The notes beneath the pieces are model-generated. The model was not told where the DNA came from and did not search any database. It worked only from the letters and a program-made list of their open reading frames with translations. From Pandoraea anhela (GTDB lineage Bacteria > Pseudomonadota > Gammaproteobacteria > Burkholderiales > Burkholderiaceae), in NCBI RefSeq assembly GCF_902459655.1, contig NZ_CABPSB010000005.1, positions 1-64,000 of the forward strand: a stretch of DNA of 64,000 nucleotides, in the 5' to 3' direction. Each line of letters starts with the position of its first letter. Position 1 is the first letter of the stretch. A program made the translations under genes and the position numbers. Positions 20,276-29,464 of this stretch are shown piece after piece.

Positions 20276-20407
20276 CGCAGGCAGGGCCGCGGCGTAGTCT
20301 GCGGCGCGACCGTTCGCGCATGGCATGCGTGCGACGGATCGGCAAGCAACACACCCCGTCGCGGCGTCCTGGAGGCGCCGCGCGGCACTTTGGAGGAGGC
20401 ATGTCTT

Positions 20408-21631
20408 ATGGAACGCGGTGAACTGGCCGGCAAGCGCATCGTGCTCGGCCTGACGGGCGGCATCGCCTGCTACAAGTCCGCGGAGCTTACGCGGCTGCTC
20501 GTCAAAGCCGGTGCGACGGTGCAGGTCGTCATGACCGAGGCCGCCACGCAATTCATCACCCCGCTCACGATGCAGGCGCTCTCGGGCCGCCCGGTCTTCA
20601 CCAGTCAGTGGGACAACCGCATCGATAACAACATGGCGCACATCGACCTCTCGCGCGAGGCCGACGCCATCCTCATCGCCCCCGCCTCCACCGACTTCCT
20701 CGCCAAGCTCGCACACGGCATGGCCGACGATCTGCTCTCCACGCTCTGTGTGGCGCGCGACTGTGCGTTGCTGGTCGCCCCCGCGATGAACCGTCAGATG
20801 TGGGCCAACCCGGCCACACAGCGCAACGCCGCCACCCTGCGTGGCGACGGCATCGAGATCCTCGGTCCGGGCAGCGGCGATCAGGCCTGCGGGGAGATCG
20901 GCGACGGGCGCATGCTCGAACCGGAGGACCTTTACGAGGCGCTCGCTGCGTGCTTCCAGCCGAAGCGTCTGGCGGGACATCGCGTGCTGATCACTGCCGG
21001 CCCCACGTTCGAGCCCATCGATCCTGTCCGTGGACTGACCAATCTGTCGAGTGGAAAAATGGGCTTCGCGCTCGCGCGCGCCGCCGCGCAGGCGGGCGCC
21101 GACGTGCATCTCGTGGCTGGCCGGACATCGCTCGCGACGCCCTATGGCGTGACGCGCAGCAACGTCCAGACCGCACAGCAGATGTACGACGCGGTGATGG
21201 CGGACGTCTCGCGCCATGACATCTTCATCGCTGTGGCGGCGGTCGCCGACTGGCGCGTGCGCGACATGGCGCGCGACAAGATCAAGAAGACAGGCGACGC
21301 CGACGTGCCGACGCTCGAATTCGTTCAGAACCCCGACATCCTCGCGGCGGTGGCGAAACTGCCGAAACCGCCTTACTGCGTGGGCTTTGCCGCCGAGTCC
21401 GGCGATCTGGAGACGCACGGCGCGCAAAAGCGTCAGCGCAAGCAGGTGCCGCTGCTCGTCGGCAATCTCGGCCCGGCCACCTTCGGTCAGGACGACAACG
21501 AAGTCGTTCTGTTCGACGAGACCGGTCAGAAACGTCTGCCGCGCGCCGACAAGCAGTCGCTCGCCCGCAGCCTGATCGTCGAAATCGCGGCACGCCTGCC
21601 GTCTCGCCGCCCTTCCGGCACGCCGGGCTGA
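20408..21631 (+). CDS. coaBC: Phosphopantothenoylcysteine synthetase/decarboxylase
   Basis: Bifunctional coenzyme A enzyme. CoaB ligates cysteine to 4'-phosphopantothenate and CoaC decarboxylates the product with FMN. 407 residues from the ATG at 20408 (E. coli 406), with GGAGG 9 bases upstream; an ATG at 20401 is in another frame. The CoaC half opens [20 protein letters not shown] and contains the [16 protein letters not shown] span with the conserved PAMN; the CoaB half starts near residue 195 with [16 protein letters not shown] and NLSSGKMG. dut lies about 2.7 kb downstream; in many bacteria coaBC and dut are adjacent, so the MFS and LLM genes may be insertions. Confidence 0.96.
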   Translation: MERGELAGKRIVLGLTGGIACYKSAELTRLLVKAGATVQVVMTEAATQFITPLTMQALSGRPVFTSQWDNRIDNNMAHIDLSREADAILIAPASTDFLAKLAHGMADDLLSTLCVARDCALLVAPAMNRQMWANPATQRNAATLRGDGIEILGPGSGDQACGEIGDGRMLEPEDLYEALAACFQPKRLAGHRVLITAGPTFEPIDPVRGLTNLSSGKMGFALARAAAQAGADVHLVAGRTSLATPYGVTRSNVQTAQQMYDAVMADVSRHDIFIAVAAVADWRVRDMARDKIKKTGDADVPTLEFVQNPDILAAVAKLPKPPYCVGFAAESGDLETHGAQKRQRKQVPLLVGNLGPATFGQDDNEVVLFDETGQKRLPRADKQSLARSLIVEIAARLPSRRPSGTPG

Positions 21632-21853
21632 CCCGCCAGAGACGGCCGACGCCGTCGTCAATACCCCGACAGACAGCCCGTCTGTCATTGTCGTTGTCCG
21701 GCGACACTGACAGACTGGCGGGGTTGGCGGGGTTCGCGATGGCAGGATTGGTGCGCGAGGCGCTTCACATGTCGCCATGCCGCCATGCCGCCCCGCCTCG
21801 CTGCCGTCATCCGTATCTTGACCCTCGGGTCGACGCACACGATAACAACCAAA

Positions 21854-23074
21854 ATGACACAACCGCCCTCCGCCGCGCGCCCCGACGTCAGCGTCTACGG
21901 GACACTGAGCATGCTCGCCGCGATCATGTTCTTCGGGTTCATGACGATCGGCATGCCATTGCCGGTCCTGCCGGTGTACGTCCATGAAACGCTCGGCTTC
22001 GGCTCATTTGTCGTCGGTGTGACGATCGGCATTCAGTCGGTCGTCACGCTGCTGCTGCGCTCCTACGCGGGCCGCACTGTCGACACACGCGGCCCGCGTC
22101 ATGCGGTGCTGACCGGCCTGTGCGGCTGTGCGGCGGCGGGCGTGCTGTACCTCGTCGCATCGGTCGTGCCGAACCCGTCGCTCGCGCTCGGCGTACTGCT
22201 CGCAGGACGCGTCGTGCTCGGCTTCGGCGAGAGCCTGCTGCTCACGGGCGGGATGTCGTGGGGCATCGGCCTGCTCGGCGCCGCACACGCCAGCAAGGCG
22301 ATTTCCTGGCAAGGCGTGTCGATGTACACCGCACTGGCCGTCGGCGCGCCGTTTGGCGCGTATTTGCTGCAAGCAGCGGGCTTCACCGTCGTTTCGCTCG
22401 TCAATATCGGCCTGCCCGCCGTCGCCTTCGCGATTGCACTGCGACTGCCGGCCGCGGCGCCCGTGGGCGGCACGCGTCTGCCGTTCTTCAGGGTGGTCGG
22501 GCTGGTGTGGCGTCCCGGCCTGGCGATGACGCTCGGCAGCATCGGCTACGCCGTGATCGCCGCGTTCATCACGCTGTTCTACGCGAGCCACGGCTGGTCG
22601 GGGGCCGCGTTCGCCCTCACGCTCTACAGCGGCACGTTCATCGCGATGCGCGTGCTGTTCTCGCACGCCGTCGACCGCTTCGGCGGACGCCGCGTCGCCA
22701 TGGGTTCGCTGATCTTCAGCGCCATCGGCCAATTCCTGCTGTGGGGCGCCGTCAATCCGCAGATGGCATTGGCCGGTGCCGGCCTCACGGGGCTCGGCTT
22801 CTCGCTGGTGTTTCCCGCGCTCGGCGTGGAGGCGCTGCGTCAGGTACCCCCGCAGAACCGCGGGGCGGCGCTGGCCGCCTACTCGGCGTTCTTCGATCTG
22901 GCGCTCGGTCTGATCGGACCGATGGCCGGGCTCGTCGCAAACTTCTTCGGCTACGCTTCGATCTTCCTTTGCGGCGCATTGGGCGGCATCGTCGCCATTC
23001 TGATGATTGCGCGCCTGCCGCATGCAGGCCCCGGCGCAGCCCCGGTGGATGCGTCCGCTGGCAGCGGCCACTGA
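21854..23074 (+). CDS. MFS transporter, YhhS/YfcJ-like
   Basis: 12-helix major facilitator superfamily protein, 406 residues from the ATG at 21854; an earlier ATG at 21785 would add 23 residues without a plausible helix. The pattern FGFMTIGMPLPVLPVYVHETLG at helix 1 and SYAGRTVDTRGPRHAVLTG at the loop 2-3 motif A match the YhhS/YfcJ (UPF0226) exporters, for which various efflux roles have been proposed. Six hydrophobic segments either side of a short central loop (about 195-205) are visible. Substrate unknown. Confidence 0.85.
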   Translation: MTQPPSAARPDVSVYGTLSMLAAIMFFGFMTIGMPLPVLPVYVHETLGFGSFVVGVTIGIQSVVTLLLRSYAGRTVDTRGPRHAVLTGLCGCAAAGVLYLVASVVPNPSLALGVLLAGRVVLGFGESLLLTGGMSWGIGLLGAAHASKAISWQGVSMYTALAVGAPFGAYLLQAAGFTVVSLVNIGLPAVAFAIALRLPAAAPVGGTRLPFFRVVGLVWRPGLAMTLGSIGYAVIAAFITLFYASHGWSGAAFALTLYSGTFIAMRVLFSHAVDRFGGRRVAMGSLIFSAIGQFLLWGAVNPQMALAGAGLTGLGFSLVFPALGVEALRQVPPQNRGAALAAYSAFFDLALGLIGPMAGLVANFFGYASIFLCGALGGIVAILMIARLPHAGPGAAPVDASAGSGH

Positions 23075-23172
23075 CCGGCATGACGCCGTGTCGATGCCGT
23101 TGGGGTGTGCGCAACGTCAACGCGTAACGTCAACGCCTAACGCCCCGGCCGTCGACCATGGAGTGAAAACAC

Positions 23173-24228
23173 ATGGATCAACCCACCCATCCCCCTGCCA
23201 GTGGCACCGCAAAGCGCATCAAGCTGTCGGTGCTCGATCAAACGCCCGTGATTCACGGGCATAGCGTGGCCGATGCCATAGCGGCCACGGTCGAGCTGGC
23301 GCAAGCCGCCGACGAGCTCGGTTATACGCGCTACTGGTGCGCCGAGCACCACGGGCTGCGTGGCGTCGCGAATCCGGCGCCGGAGGTGATGATCGCGCGT
23401 CTGGCCAGCGTGACGAAGCATCTGCGCGTCGGCTCCGGTGGCGTGATGCTGCCGTACTACAGCCCTTTCAAGCTGGCCGAGCAGTTTCTGATGCTCGAAG
23501 CGCTGTTTCCGAATCGCATCGACCTCGGCGTCGGGCGCGCGCCGGGGGGCGACATGCGCACCGCGCGCGCCGTTGCGAAAGGGCCGTACGATGCCGGCGA
23601 GCACTTCCCGCAGCAAGTTGCAGAACTGGCGGGTCTCTTTGGCGATACGCTGGCCGAGGACCATCCATATCGCGGCGTGTTGCTGCAACCGGTGATCGAC
23701 ACACGTCCCGAATTGTGGGTGCTGGGATCGAGCGAATTTGGCGGCCTGCTCGCGGCGCAACTCGGCCTGCGCTACTGCTTTGCCCACTTCATCAACGCCC
23801 ATTACGGACATCGTGTGACACAGGCGTATCGCGAACGCTTCACACCCGGGCCAATGGAGAAACCGTACTGCGCCGTGGCGCTATTCGTCATTTGCGCCGA
23901 TACTGACGCCGAAGCCGAAGCGCTGGAAGCGGGTGTGGACTTGCGTCGTGTGCAAATGGCGTATGGCATGAACGAACCGGTGCCGAGCCTCGAACAAGGC
24001 GCACAAGCCAAGCTGCAATACCGGGATCGGGAACTGTCCGTGATCGCGCGGGAGAAGCCGCGTAGTATCATCGGCACCCCGGAGCGCGTGACCGAACGTG
24101 TGCTGGCATTGCAGGCGCAGTTCGACGCCGACGAAATTATCGTGCTGACGGTCGCCGGCAGCTATCGCGCCCGTCTGCGATCCCACGAGTTGCTCGCGCA
24201 AGCGTTTTCGCTACGCGCCGAGGGCTGA
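23173..24228 (+). CDS. LLM-class flavin-dependent oxidoreductase (YhbW-like)
   Basis: 351-residue bacterial luciferase-like monooxygenase family protein with a TIM-barrel fold, expected to use reduced FMN. The segment [10 protein letters not shown] at the N-terminus, [19 protein letters not shown] and [19 protein letters not shown] are hallmarks of the YhbW/MsnO8-like group. Substrate unknown. It lies 98 bp after the MFS gene on the same strand and may be cotranscribed with it. Confidence 0.88.
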   Translation: MDQPTHPPASGTAKRIKLSVLDQTPVIHGHSVADAIAATVELAQAADELGYTRYWCAEHHGLRGVANPAPEVMIARLASVTKHLRVGSGGVMLPYYSPFKLAEQFLMLEALFPNRIDLGVGRAPGGDMRTARAVAKGPYDAGEHFPQQVAELAGLFGDTLAEDHPYRGVLLQPVIDTRPELWVLGSSEFGGLLAAQLGLRYCFAHFINAHYGHRVTQAYRERFTPGPMEKPYCAVALFVICADTDAEAEALEAGVDLRRVQMAYGMNEPVPSLEQGAQAKLQYRDRELSVIAREKPRSIIGTPERVTERVLALQAQFDADEIIVLTVAGSYRARLRSHELLAQAFSLRAEG

Positions 24229-24304
24229 CACCCGCGGCCCGGCCACACCGCCACCGAACGCCTTTGCCCAATTCACCGCCATAACGCTACAACGCAATAA
24301 CGCC

Positions 24305-24751
24305 ATGAAACTCGACGTCAAGATTCTCGACGAACGCCTGCGCTCGCAACTGCCCGCCTACGCCACGCCGGGCAGCGCCGGGCTCGACCTGCGCGCCTGC
24401 CTCGACGCGCCGATGACCATCGCCCCGGGCCAGACGGTGCTCGTGCCGACGGGGCTGGCCATCCATCTCGCCGACCCGGGCTACGCCGCGCTGATCCTGC
24501 CCCGCTCGGGCCTTGGCCACAAGCACGGCATCGTGCTGGGCAATCTGGTCGGTCTGATCGACTCGGACTATCAGGGGCAGTTGATGGTCTCGACGTGGAA
24601 CCGCGGCAGCGAGCCGTTCGTGCTGAACCCGTTCGAGCGTCTCGCACAACTGGTGATCGTGCCGGTCGTGCAGGCCGAGTTCAACATCGTCGACGAATTT
24701 CCCGAAAGCGATCGCGGCGCAGGCGGCTTCGGCAGTACCGGCAAGCATTGA
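24305..24751 (+). CDS. dut: dUTP diphosphatase
   Basis: Trimeric dUTPase that hydrolyses dUTP to dUMP, keeping uracil out of DNA and feeding dTMP synthesis. 148 residues (E. coli 151-152). All five motifs are present: [30 protein letters not shown] with the catalytic Asp, ERLAQLVI, and the C-terminal [12 protein letters not shown] arm that closes over the substrate. Confidence 0.97.
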   Translation: MKLDVKILDERLRSQLPAYATPGSAGLDLRACLDAPMTIAPGQTVLVPTGLAIHLADPGYAALILPRSGLGHKHGIVLGNLVGLIDSDYQGQLMVSTWNRGSEPFVLNPFERLAQLVIVPVVQAEFNIVDEFPESDRGAGGFGSTGKH

Positions 24752-24778
24752 CGCCGTGACGCGTCCCGAAACGCCATA

Positions 24779-24808
24779 AAAAAAGCGCCGCATCTGCGGC
24801 GCTTTTCG
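24779..24808. terminator. Bidirectional terminator between dut and clpA
   Basis: Stem AAAAGCGCCGC/GCGGCGCTTTT (24781-24806) with A/T runs on both sides, between convergent dut and clpA. Confidence 0.85.
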
Positions 24809-24825
24809 TTTGCGCGGGTCGCCGA

Positions 24826-27123
24826 TTACTCGACTTCGGCCGCTTCCGGCTGCGCCTTGGTGTTGCCGTCCTCCGGGAAGGACAGTTGCACCTGATCGTG
24901 CTCGTCGAGATCCACGCTCACCCGCCCACCGCTCGTCAGACGCCCGAACAGCAGTTCGTCTGCCAGCGCACGACGGATCGTGTCCTGAATCAAACGCTGC
25001 ATCGGGCGCGCGCCCATGAGCGGATCGAACCCCTTCTTCGACAGGTAGGCACGCAGCTTGTCGGTGAACACCACCTCGACCTTCTTCTCGTGCAACTGGT
25101 CTTCCAGCTGGATGAGGAACTTGTCGACCACGCGCAGGATGATCTGCTCATCGAGCGGCTTGAAGCTGATGATCGCGTCCAGACGGTTACGGAACTCGGG
25201 CGTGAACATGCGCTTGATGTCGGCCATTTCATCGCCGGCCTGACGCTCGTTCGTGAACCCGATGCTCGCGCGGTTGATCGTCTCAGCCCCCGCGTTCGTC
25301 GTCATGATGATGATGACGTTGCGGAAATCCGCCTTGCGACCGTTGTTGTCCGTCAGCGTACCGTGGTCCATCACCTGAAGCAGCACGTTGAAGATGTCCG
25401 GATGCGCCTTCTCGATTTCGTCGAGCAGCAGCACGCAATGCGGCTTCTTCGTGATCGCCTCGGTCAGCAAACCGCCCTGATCGAAGCCCACGTAGCCCGG
25501 GGGCGCGCCGATCAGTCGGCTCACCGCATGGCGCTCCATGTACTCCGACATGTCGAATCGAATCAGCTCGATACCGAGCGTGAACGCGAGTTGCTTGGCG
25601 ACTTCGGTCTTGCCGACGCCGGTCGGCCCGGAGAAGAGGAACGCGCCGATCGGCTTGTCCGTCTTGCCCAGCCCGGCACGCGACATCTTGATGGCGGCCG
25701 ACAGCGCGTCGATGGCCGGGTCTTGCCCGAACACCACGCTCTTGAGGTCGCGATCGAGGGTCTGAAGCTTGCCGCGGTCGTCTGCCGACACGCTCTGCGC
25801 CGGAATCCGTGCGATTTTCGAGACGATTTCCTCGATCTCGCCTTTGCCGATGGTCTTCTTCTGCTTCGACTTCGGCAAAATGCGCTGCGCTGCTCCGGCT
25901 TCATCGATCACGTCGATGGCCTTGTCCGGCAGATGACGATCCGTGATGAACTTCGCCGACAACTCGGCAGCCGCCGACAACGCACTCGACGAATACTTCA
26001 CGCCGTGATGCTCTTCGAAACGCGACTTGAGGCCGCGCAGAATCTGCACCGTCTGCTCGACGGTCGGCTCGTTGACGTCGATCTTCTGGAAGCGGCGCGA
26101 CAACGCTGCGTCCTTCTCGAAGATGCCGCGATACTCGGTAAAGGTCGTCGCGCCAATGCACTTCAACTGCCCCGACGACAACGCCGGCTTGAGCAGGTTG
26201 GAGGCGTCGAGCGTGCCGCCCGAAGCGGCACCCGCGCCGATCAGCGTATGAATCTCGTCGATGAACAGGATCGCGTTGTTGCGCTCCTTGAGCTCCTTGA
26301 GCACAGCCTTCAGGCGTTGCTCGAAGTCGCCGCGATACTTGGTCCCGGCCAGCAGCGCGCCCATGTCCAGCGAGTAGACGGTGGCGTCCTGCAAAATCTC
26401 GGGGACTTCGCCGCGCGTGACGCGCCAGGCGAGGCCCTCGGCAATGGCTGTCTTGCCCACCCCGGCTTCGCCGACGAGCAGCGGATTGTTCTTGCGACGG
26501 CGGCACAGCACCTGCACCACGCGCTCGACTTCGGATTCGCGCCCGATGAGCGGATCGATCTTGCCGTCGCGCGCCATCTGATTGAGGTTTTGGGTGTACT
26601 GCGCGAGCGGGCTTTCCTTCGCGTTGGCGCCCTCTTCCCCTTCCGCACTGCCCTCGCCGGCCTTGGCCGACTCACCGGACGCGCCGGTCTTGGTAATCCC
26701 GTGGGAGATGAAGTTGACGACGTCCAGACGCGTCACGCCCTGCTGTTGCAGGTAGTACACCGCGTGCGAGTCCTTCTCGCCGAAGATCGCGACCAGCACG
26801 TTGGCGCCCGTGACTTCCTTTTTACCGTTGGAAGTGGACTGCACGTGCATGATCGCGCGTTGAATCACGCGCTGAAAACCAAGCGTGGGCTGTGTATCGA
26901 CCTCGTCGCTGCCCGGCACCGTCGGCGTATTGTCGGCGATGAAGTTGCGCAGGTTCTGGCGCAGATCGTCGAGATTCGCCGCGCAGGCGCGCAACACTTC
27001 GGCTGCGGTAGGGTTATCCAACAAGGCAAGCAACAGGTGCTCGACCGTGATGAATTCGTGTCGTGCCTGGCGCGCTTCCATAAACGCCATGTGCAGGCTG
27101 ACTTCCAATTCCTGGGCAATCAT
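24826..27123 (-). CDS. clpA: ATP-dependent Clp protease ATPase subunit ClpA
   Basis: AAA+ unfoldase that feeds N-end-rule and other substrates to ClpP. 765 residues from the ATG at 27123 (E. coli 758), which has GGAGG upstream and overlaps the clpS stop as ATGA. The N-terminal double Clp repeat spans about 1-145; two AAA modules have Walker A motifs [13 protein letters not shown] (about 215) and [13 protein letters not shown] (about 495) with Walker [10 protein letters not shown] and [13 protein letters not shown] short acidic Gly/Glu/Ala-rich linker follows the N-domain. Confidence 0.97.
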   Translation of the reverse strand: MIAQELEVSLHMAFMEARQARHEFITVEHLLLALLDNPTAAEVLRACAANLDDLRQNLRNFIADNTPTVPGSDEVDTQPTLGFQRVIQRAIMHVQSTSNGKKEVTGANVLVAIFGEKDSHAVYYLQQQGVTRLDVVNFISHGITKTGASGESAKAGEGSAEGEEGANAKESPLAQYTQNLNQMARDGKIDPLIGRESEVERVVQVLCRRRKNNPLLVGEAGVGKTAIAEGLAWRVTRGEVPEILQDATVYSLDMGALLAGTKYRGDFEQRLKAVLKELKERNNAILFIDEIHTLIGAGAASGGTLDASNLLKPALSSGQLKCIGATTFTEYRGIFEKDAALSRRFQKIDVNEPTVEQTVQILRGLKSRFEEHHGVKYSSSALSAAAELSAKFITDRHLPDKAIDVIDEAGAAQRILPKSKQKKTIGKGEIEEIVSKIARIPAQSVSADDRGKLQTLDRDLKSVVFGQDPAIDALSAAIKMSRAGLGKTDKPIGAFLFSGPTGVGKTEVAKQLAFTLGIELIRFDMSEYMERHAVSRLIGAPPGYVGFDQGGLLTEAITKKPHCVLLLDEIEKAHPDIFNVLLQVMDHGTLTDNNGRKADFRNVIIIMTTNAGAETINRASIGFTNERQAGDEMADIKRMFTPEFRNRLDAIISFKPLDEQIILRVVDKFLIQLEDQLHEKKVEVVFTDKLRAYLSKKGFDPLMGARPMQRLIQDTIRRALADELLFGRLTSGGRVSVDLDEHDQVQLSFPEDGNTKAQPEAAEVE

Positions 27124-27434
27124 GCTTCCTCCATCACGCACTGCAGCGGGTGCCCGGACTGCCTTGCATGGCTAACAACTTGCTCAACTTTGGTCGCCGC
27201 GACGTCGCGCGTAAAGACCCCACAAACTCCCCTGCCCTCGCGATGAACCTTGAGCATGATCTGCGTGGCAGACTCCCGGTCCTTATTGAAATATTCCTGA
27301 ATGACCATCACCACGAACTCCATCGGGGTGAAATCGTCGTTCAACAGTACCACCTTGTACATGGACGGCGGCTTGAGCTGTTGCTCTTGCCGCTCCTGTA
27401 CGGTGTCGTCATGCGTTGTCGGTAAGGTTGCCAT
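27120..27434 (-). CDS. clpS: ClpS adaptor protein
   Basis: 104-residue adaptor that binds N-degron residues (Leu, Phe, Tyr, Trp) and hands substrates to ClpA. The family core [17 protein letters not shown] with the ligand-contact DD, followed by [17 protein letters not shown], is intact. The last codon overlaps the clpA start by 4 bp, so adaptor and unfoldase are translated together. Confidence 0.97.
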   Translation of the reverse strand: MATLPTTHDDTVQERQEQQLKPPSMYKVVLLNDDFTPMEFVVMVIQEYFNKDRESATQIMLKVHREGRGVCGVFTRDVAATKVEQVVSHARQSGHPLQCVMEEA

Positions 27435-27700
27435 ACGTGGATTCTAAACAACTCCCGGGTGCAGGAAGCAATCGGAGCTCCTATTGCCGCCTGCCGTCCG
27501 GTTGTCCACCGGCGTGCCAACACTCGTCGTTCAGCGCGTGCGTTGTCCAGCAAGGCGCTGCAGCCCCGACCACCGGGGGTGCCACACCCATATGAGTCAG
27601 CTTAACCCAAATTTCAAGGTCGTGTCTCCGCACGCCTTATGCCCTACAAGATATAAGGGTAAAACCTGATCGAACGTAAGTTCTATCGTTCAAAAAGGGC

Positions 27701-27730
27701 TTGACACTATTGGCAGTTAGCGAAAACAAT
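27701..27730 (+). promoter_or_regulatory. Candidate promoter of the cold-shock gene
   Basis: A consensus -35 TTGACA (27701-27706) is followed 18 bp later by AACAAT (27725-27730). Start near 27737 would give an untranslated leader of about 140 bases, the long 5' UTR typical of cspA mRNAs that act as temperature-sensitive switches. The leader holds short complementary segments around 27795-27810 (GCCAGCCGGCGG). Confidence 0.5.
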
Positions 27731-27875
27731 CGAACTGGCGCTTTTCCTCTATAAGTGATTTAAAAGAAAAGATGCCTGGGTGAGCCTAGGAAGCCGTCGC
27801 CAGCCGGCGGTTTTTTCAGATGTGCTCGTTGTTGCGGTGATATGTAGTAGTCGTAATTGTTTAGGGGAAGTTTGT

Positions 27876-28082
27876 ATGGCAACCGGTACGGTCAAATGGT
27901 TTAACGATGCCAAGGGTTTTGGTTTCATCACGCCGGATGAAGGTGGCGAAGATCTCTTCGCGCACTTCTCCGCGATCCAGATGAACGGCTTCAAGACCCT
28001 GAAGGAAGGTCAGAAGGTGCAGTTCGAGGTCGTCCAGGGCCCGAAGGGCAAGCAAGCGTCGAATATTCAGGCGCCGAACTAA
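27876..28082 (+). CDS. Cold-shock domain protein (CspA family)
   Basis: 68-residue single cold-shock domain that binds single-stranded RNA and DNA. RNP1 KGFGFITP and RNP2 DLFAHFSAI are intact, as is the VKWFNDAKG start. The ATG at 27876 has AGGGGAAG upstream; an in-frame ATG at 27780 lies inside the leader and is not used, I believe. It sits divergent from clpS-clpA, the usual arrangement in beta- and gammaproteobacteria, where the gene is often called cspD or cspA. A strong terminator follows. Confidence 0.95.
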   Translation: MATGTVKWFNDAKGFGFITPDEGGEDLFAHFSAIQMNGFKTLKEGQKVQFEVVQGPKGKQASNIQAPN

Positions 28083-28103
28083 GGCGGTCGCTTCCGACGC
28101 ATT

Positions 28104-28133
28104 GGAAACCCGGCTTCGGCCGGGTTTTTTATT
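28104..28133 (+). terminator. Terminator after the cold-shock gene
   Basis: Stem AAACCCGG/CCGGGTTT around CTTCGG-type loop, followed by six T, 25 bp after the stop. Confidence 0.88.
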
Positions 28134-28679
28134 GCACCGCAACAAAACATGTGAAAAGGCGCATTGTGTTTGGATCCGTTTTTGCATGCAAAAAGCAACG
28201 CAACTTTCCGCTCTCGTGACGAATATTTACGGTATTAAACTGCGCTTAATACCTTATAAAACTATATTCATCGCAATATTCCACTCAGTTATTAAAATAC
28301 CGCTTGCGAATCTCGGGTTGCGGAAACCAATTACGCAATTCCCTGAATTGGCTAAGTAATCCTACGCAGTCTGCGTGTCGTCAATACCATAAACACGGCG
28401 TGTTAAGTCGCGAAAAAGAATAATCTTTTAACGATTACGAAATGCCGCTATGCTGCATAAGTACCGCTCACGCGACGCATCGCCTGTTTCATCGTTGAAT
28501 TTTATGAATCGAACGATTCATTTCATTTCGTCTCGTTTCCCGATGGTGCATCGGGCGCACTGCAACGGGGCGCGGCGTGTCGTGCAAACGCCACGGGCCA
28601 ACGGCGGGAAGCCCATCCGGCAGCCCGTTTGGAAAGTTTTCCCTAATGCGCGGCGCGTTGCCTGCGTCGGCAACGCCGA
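28134..28679. other. AT-rich non-coding segment
   Basis: About 550 bp without a supported gene. Positions 28140-28440 are much richer in A and T than the rest of the window, which suggests foreign or decayed DNA. A 16-bp palindrome TGAATCGAACGATTCA lies at 28505-28520 (7-bp arms). The segment between it and 28680 is of normal GC and may hold remains of a further gene beyond the ferredoxin fragment, but I recognise nothing. Confidence 0.5.
28505..28520. promoter_or_regulatory. 16-bp palindrome (operator-like)
   Basis: TGAATCG-AA-CGATTCA, perfect 7-bp arms, in the non-coding stretch downstream of the dioxygenase remnant. Could be a leftover operator; no gene begins close by. Confidence 0.3.
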
Positions 28680-28847
28680 CTACACGACGCCGCGAAGATC
28701 GACGTAGACTTTTTCCGCCTCGATACGAATCGGGTACGTTCTCAAGCCCTCCGTCAGCGGCGCACACATGGCGGTGCCGGTCCGCACGTCGAACCGGCCC
28801 TGGTGGAGCGGGCATTCGATCTCGTGCCCCTAGAGGAAGCCGTCGTA
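28680..28847 (-). pseudogene. Rieske ferredoxin fragment (dioxygenase electron carrier)
   Basis: Reading the minus strand gives the C-terminal half of a Rieske-type [2Fe-2S] ferredoxin: RLYDGFL, a stop codon where Glu is expected, then [18 protein letters not shown] and a normal C-terminus ending YVDLRGVV at a proper stop (28680-28682). Only the second cluster pair (C-P-L-H) remains; the first Cys-x-His pair is gone. The in-frame TAG looks like a single-base change from GAG. The upstream end is fused to a dioxygenase small-subunit fragment at about 28845. Non-functional. Confidence 0.8.
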
Positions 28848-28987
28848 AAGACGGCAGCCCGATCACGTGACGCTGGTAGTACGGGTCGTGAAACAGCGTG
28901 TCCCGAATCCCGTAGATGCGATCGCGCAGCATGCCTTTGCGCTCGAACGAAAGCGTCGCGAGCGGCAAGCCCATCTCGAAGTACTCG
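28848..28987 (-). pseudogene. Ring-hydroxylating dioxygenase small-subunit fragment
   Basis: About 45 codons resembling the middle of a dioxygenase beta (small) subunit: EMGLPLATLSFERKGMLRD and FHDPYYQRHVIGLP. It is fused in frame at its start to the large-subunit fragment, within a shared Gln-Pro-Arg-Glu-like sequence, and at its end out of frame to the ferredoxin fragment. Both the N-terminal and C-terminal parts of the subunit are missing. Confidence 0.65.
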
Positions 28988-29106
28988 CGAGGTTGAATGT
29001 GACGCGTCGACAGGGCGTTGACCTGTTGCTGGAGGATGACGCCGGGAAACAGCGTCATGAGCACAGCCGTCGGCCCCCGCCACCAGTCTTCCTGCACGAT
29101 GTGCAG
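28988..29106 (-). pseudogene. Ring-hydroxylating dioxygenase large-subunit fragment, C-terminal part
   Basis: About 38 codons reading LHIVQEDWWRGPTAVLMTLF and onward to LSTRHIQP, which match the region of AndAc/salicylate 5-hydroxylase-type large subunits well past the mononuclear iron site. It lies in a different frame from the N-terminal fragment next to it; the join near 29105-29115 therefore marks an internal deletion plus frameshift that removed the catalytic iron ligands. Confidence 0.75.
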
Positions 29107-29385
29107 AAAGCGGCGCGAGAAAGTCTTCGAGCGATTCGACCTCGTGATCGAACGACGCGAAGATCACGCCGCCGCGTGTGGCGACCTTCAGCTTGGTGAG
29201 GCCGTGATCTTCGGCGCTGAAGTCTTTCGGCATGCCGCCGTTGACCTTGCCGGCCTGCTTCACACCACGCCGGAACGGCACGCCCTGCAAGTTACCTTTC
29301 AGGTCGTAACTCCACGGGTGGTACGGGCAATGGAAGTCCGTACGATTGCCACTTTTTTTCGCGGCAGAACTTCATGCGAACCTGC
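29107..29385 (-). pseudogene. Ring-hydroxylating dioxygenase large-subunit fragment, Rieske part
   Basis: Frame reads CREK, then (after correcting a run of seven T at 29353-29359 that should be six) SGNRTDFHCPYHPWSYDLKG, the second Cys-x2-His of a Rieske site, followed by NLQGVPFRRGVKQ, GGMPKDF and GGVIFASFDHEVESLEDFL. This is the N-terminal domain of an oxygenase alpha subunit of the anthranilate/salicylate type. The first Cys-x-His of the Rieske site and the true start are missing or unrecognisable upstream of about 29385. Disrupted by the homopolymer frameshift and by the deletion at its 3' end. Confidence 0.8.
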
Positions 29386-29464
29386 GAATCAACGGATGCG
29401 CGCGCTGCTGTTCGAGCGGTTCCCCGAGTGAACACGCAGGGAGCGCAAAACGAGAGCGAAGCCA

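Noticed and set aside
19625-21985. Long open frame antisense to lspA-coaBC
   Set aside because: Runs across three real genes; composition is typical of an antisense shadow.
24886-27246. Long open frame antisense to clpA (786 codons)
   Set aside because: Same shadow effect opposite an intact ClpA; no domain or start site.
28489-29290. Two complete hypothetical genes in the dioxygenase remnant
   Set aside because: The frames change identity at deletion joins; homologous pieces are spread over three frames, so it is a pseudogene.
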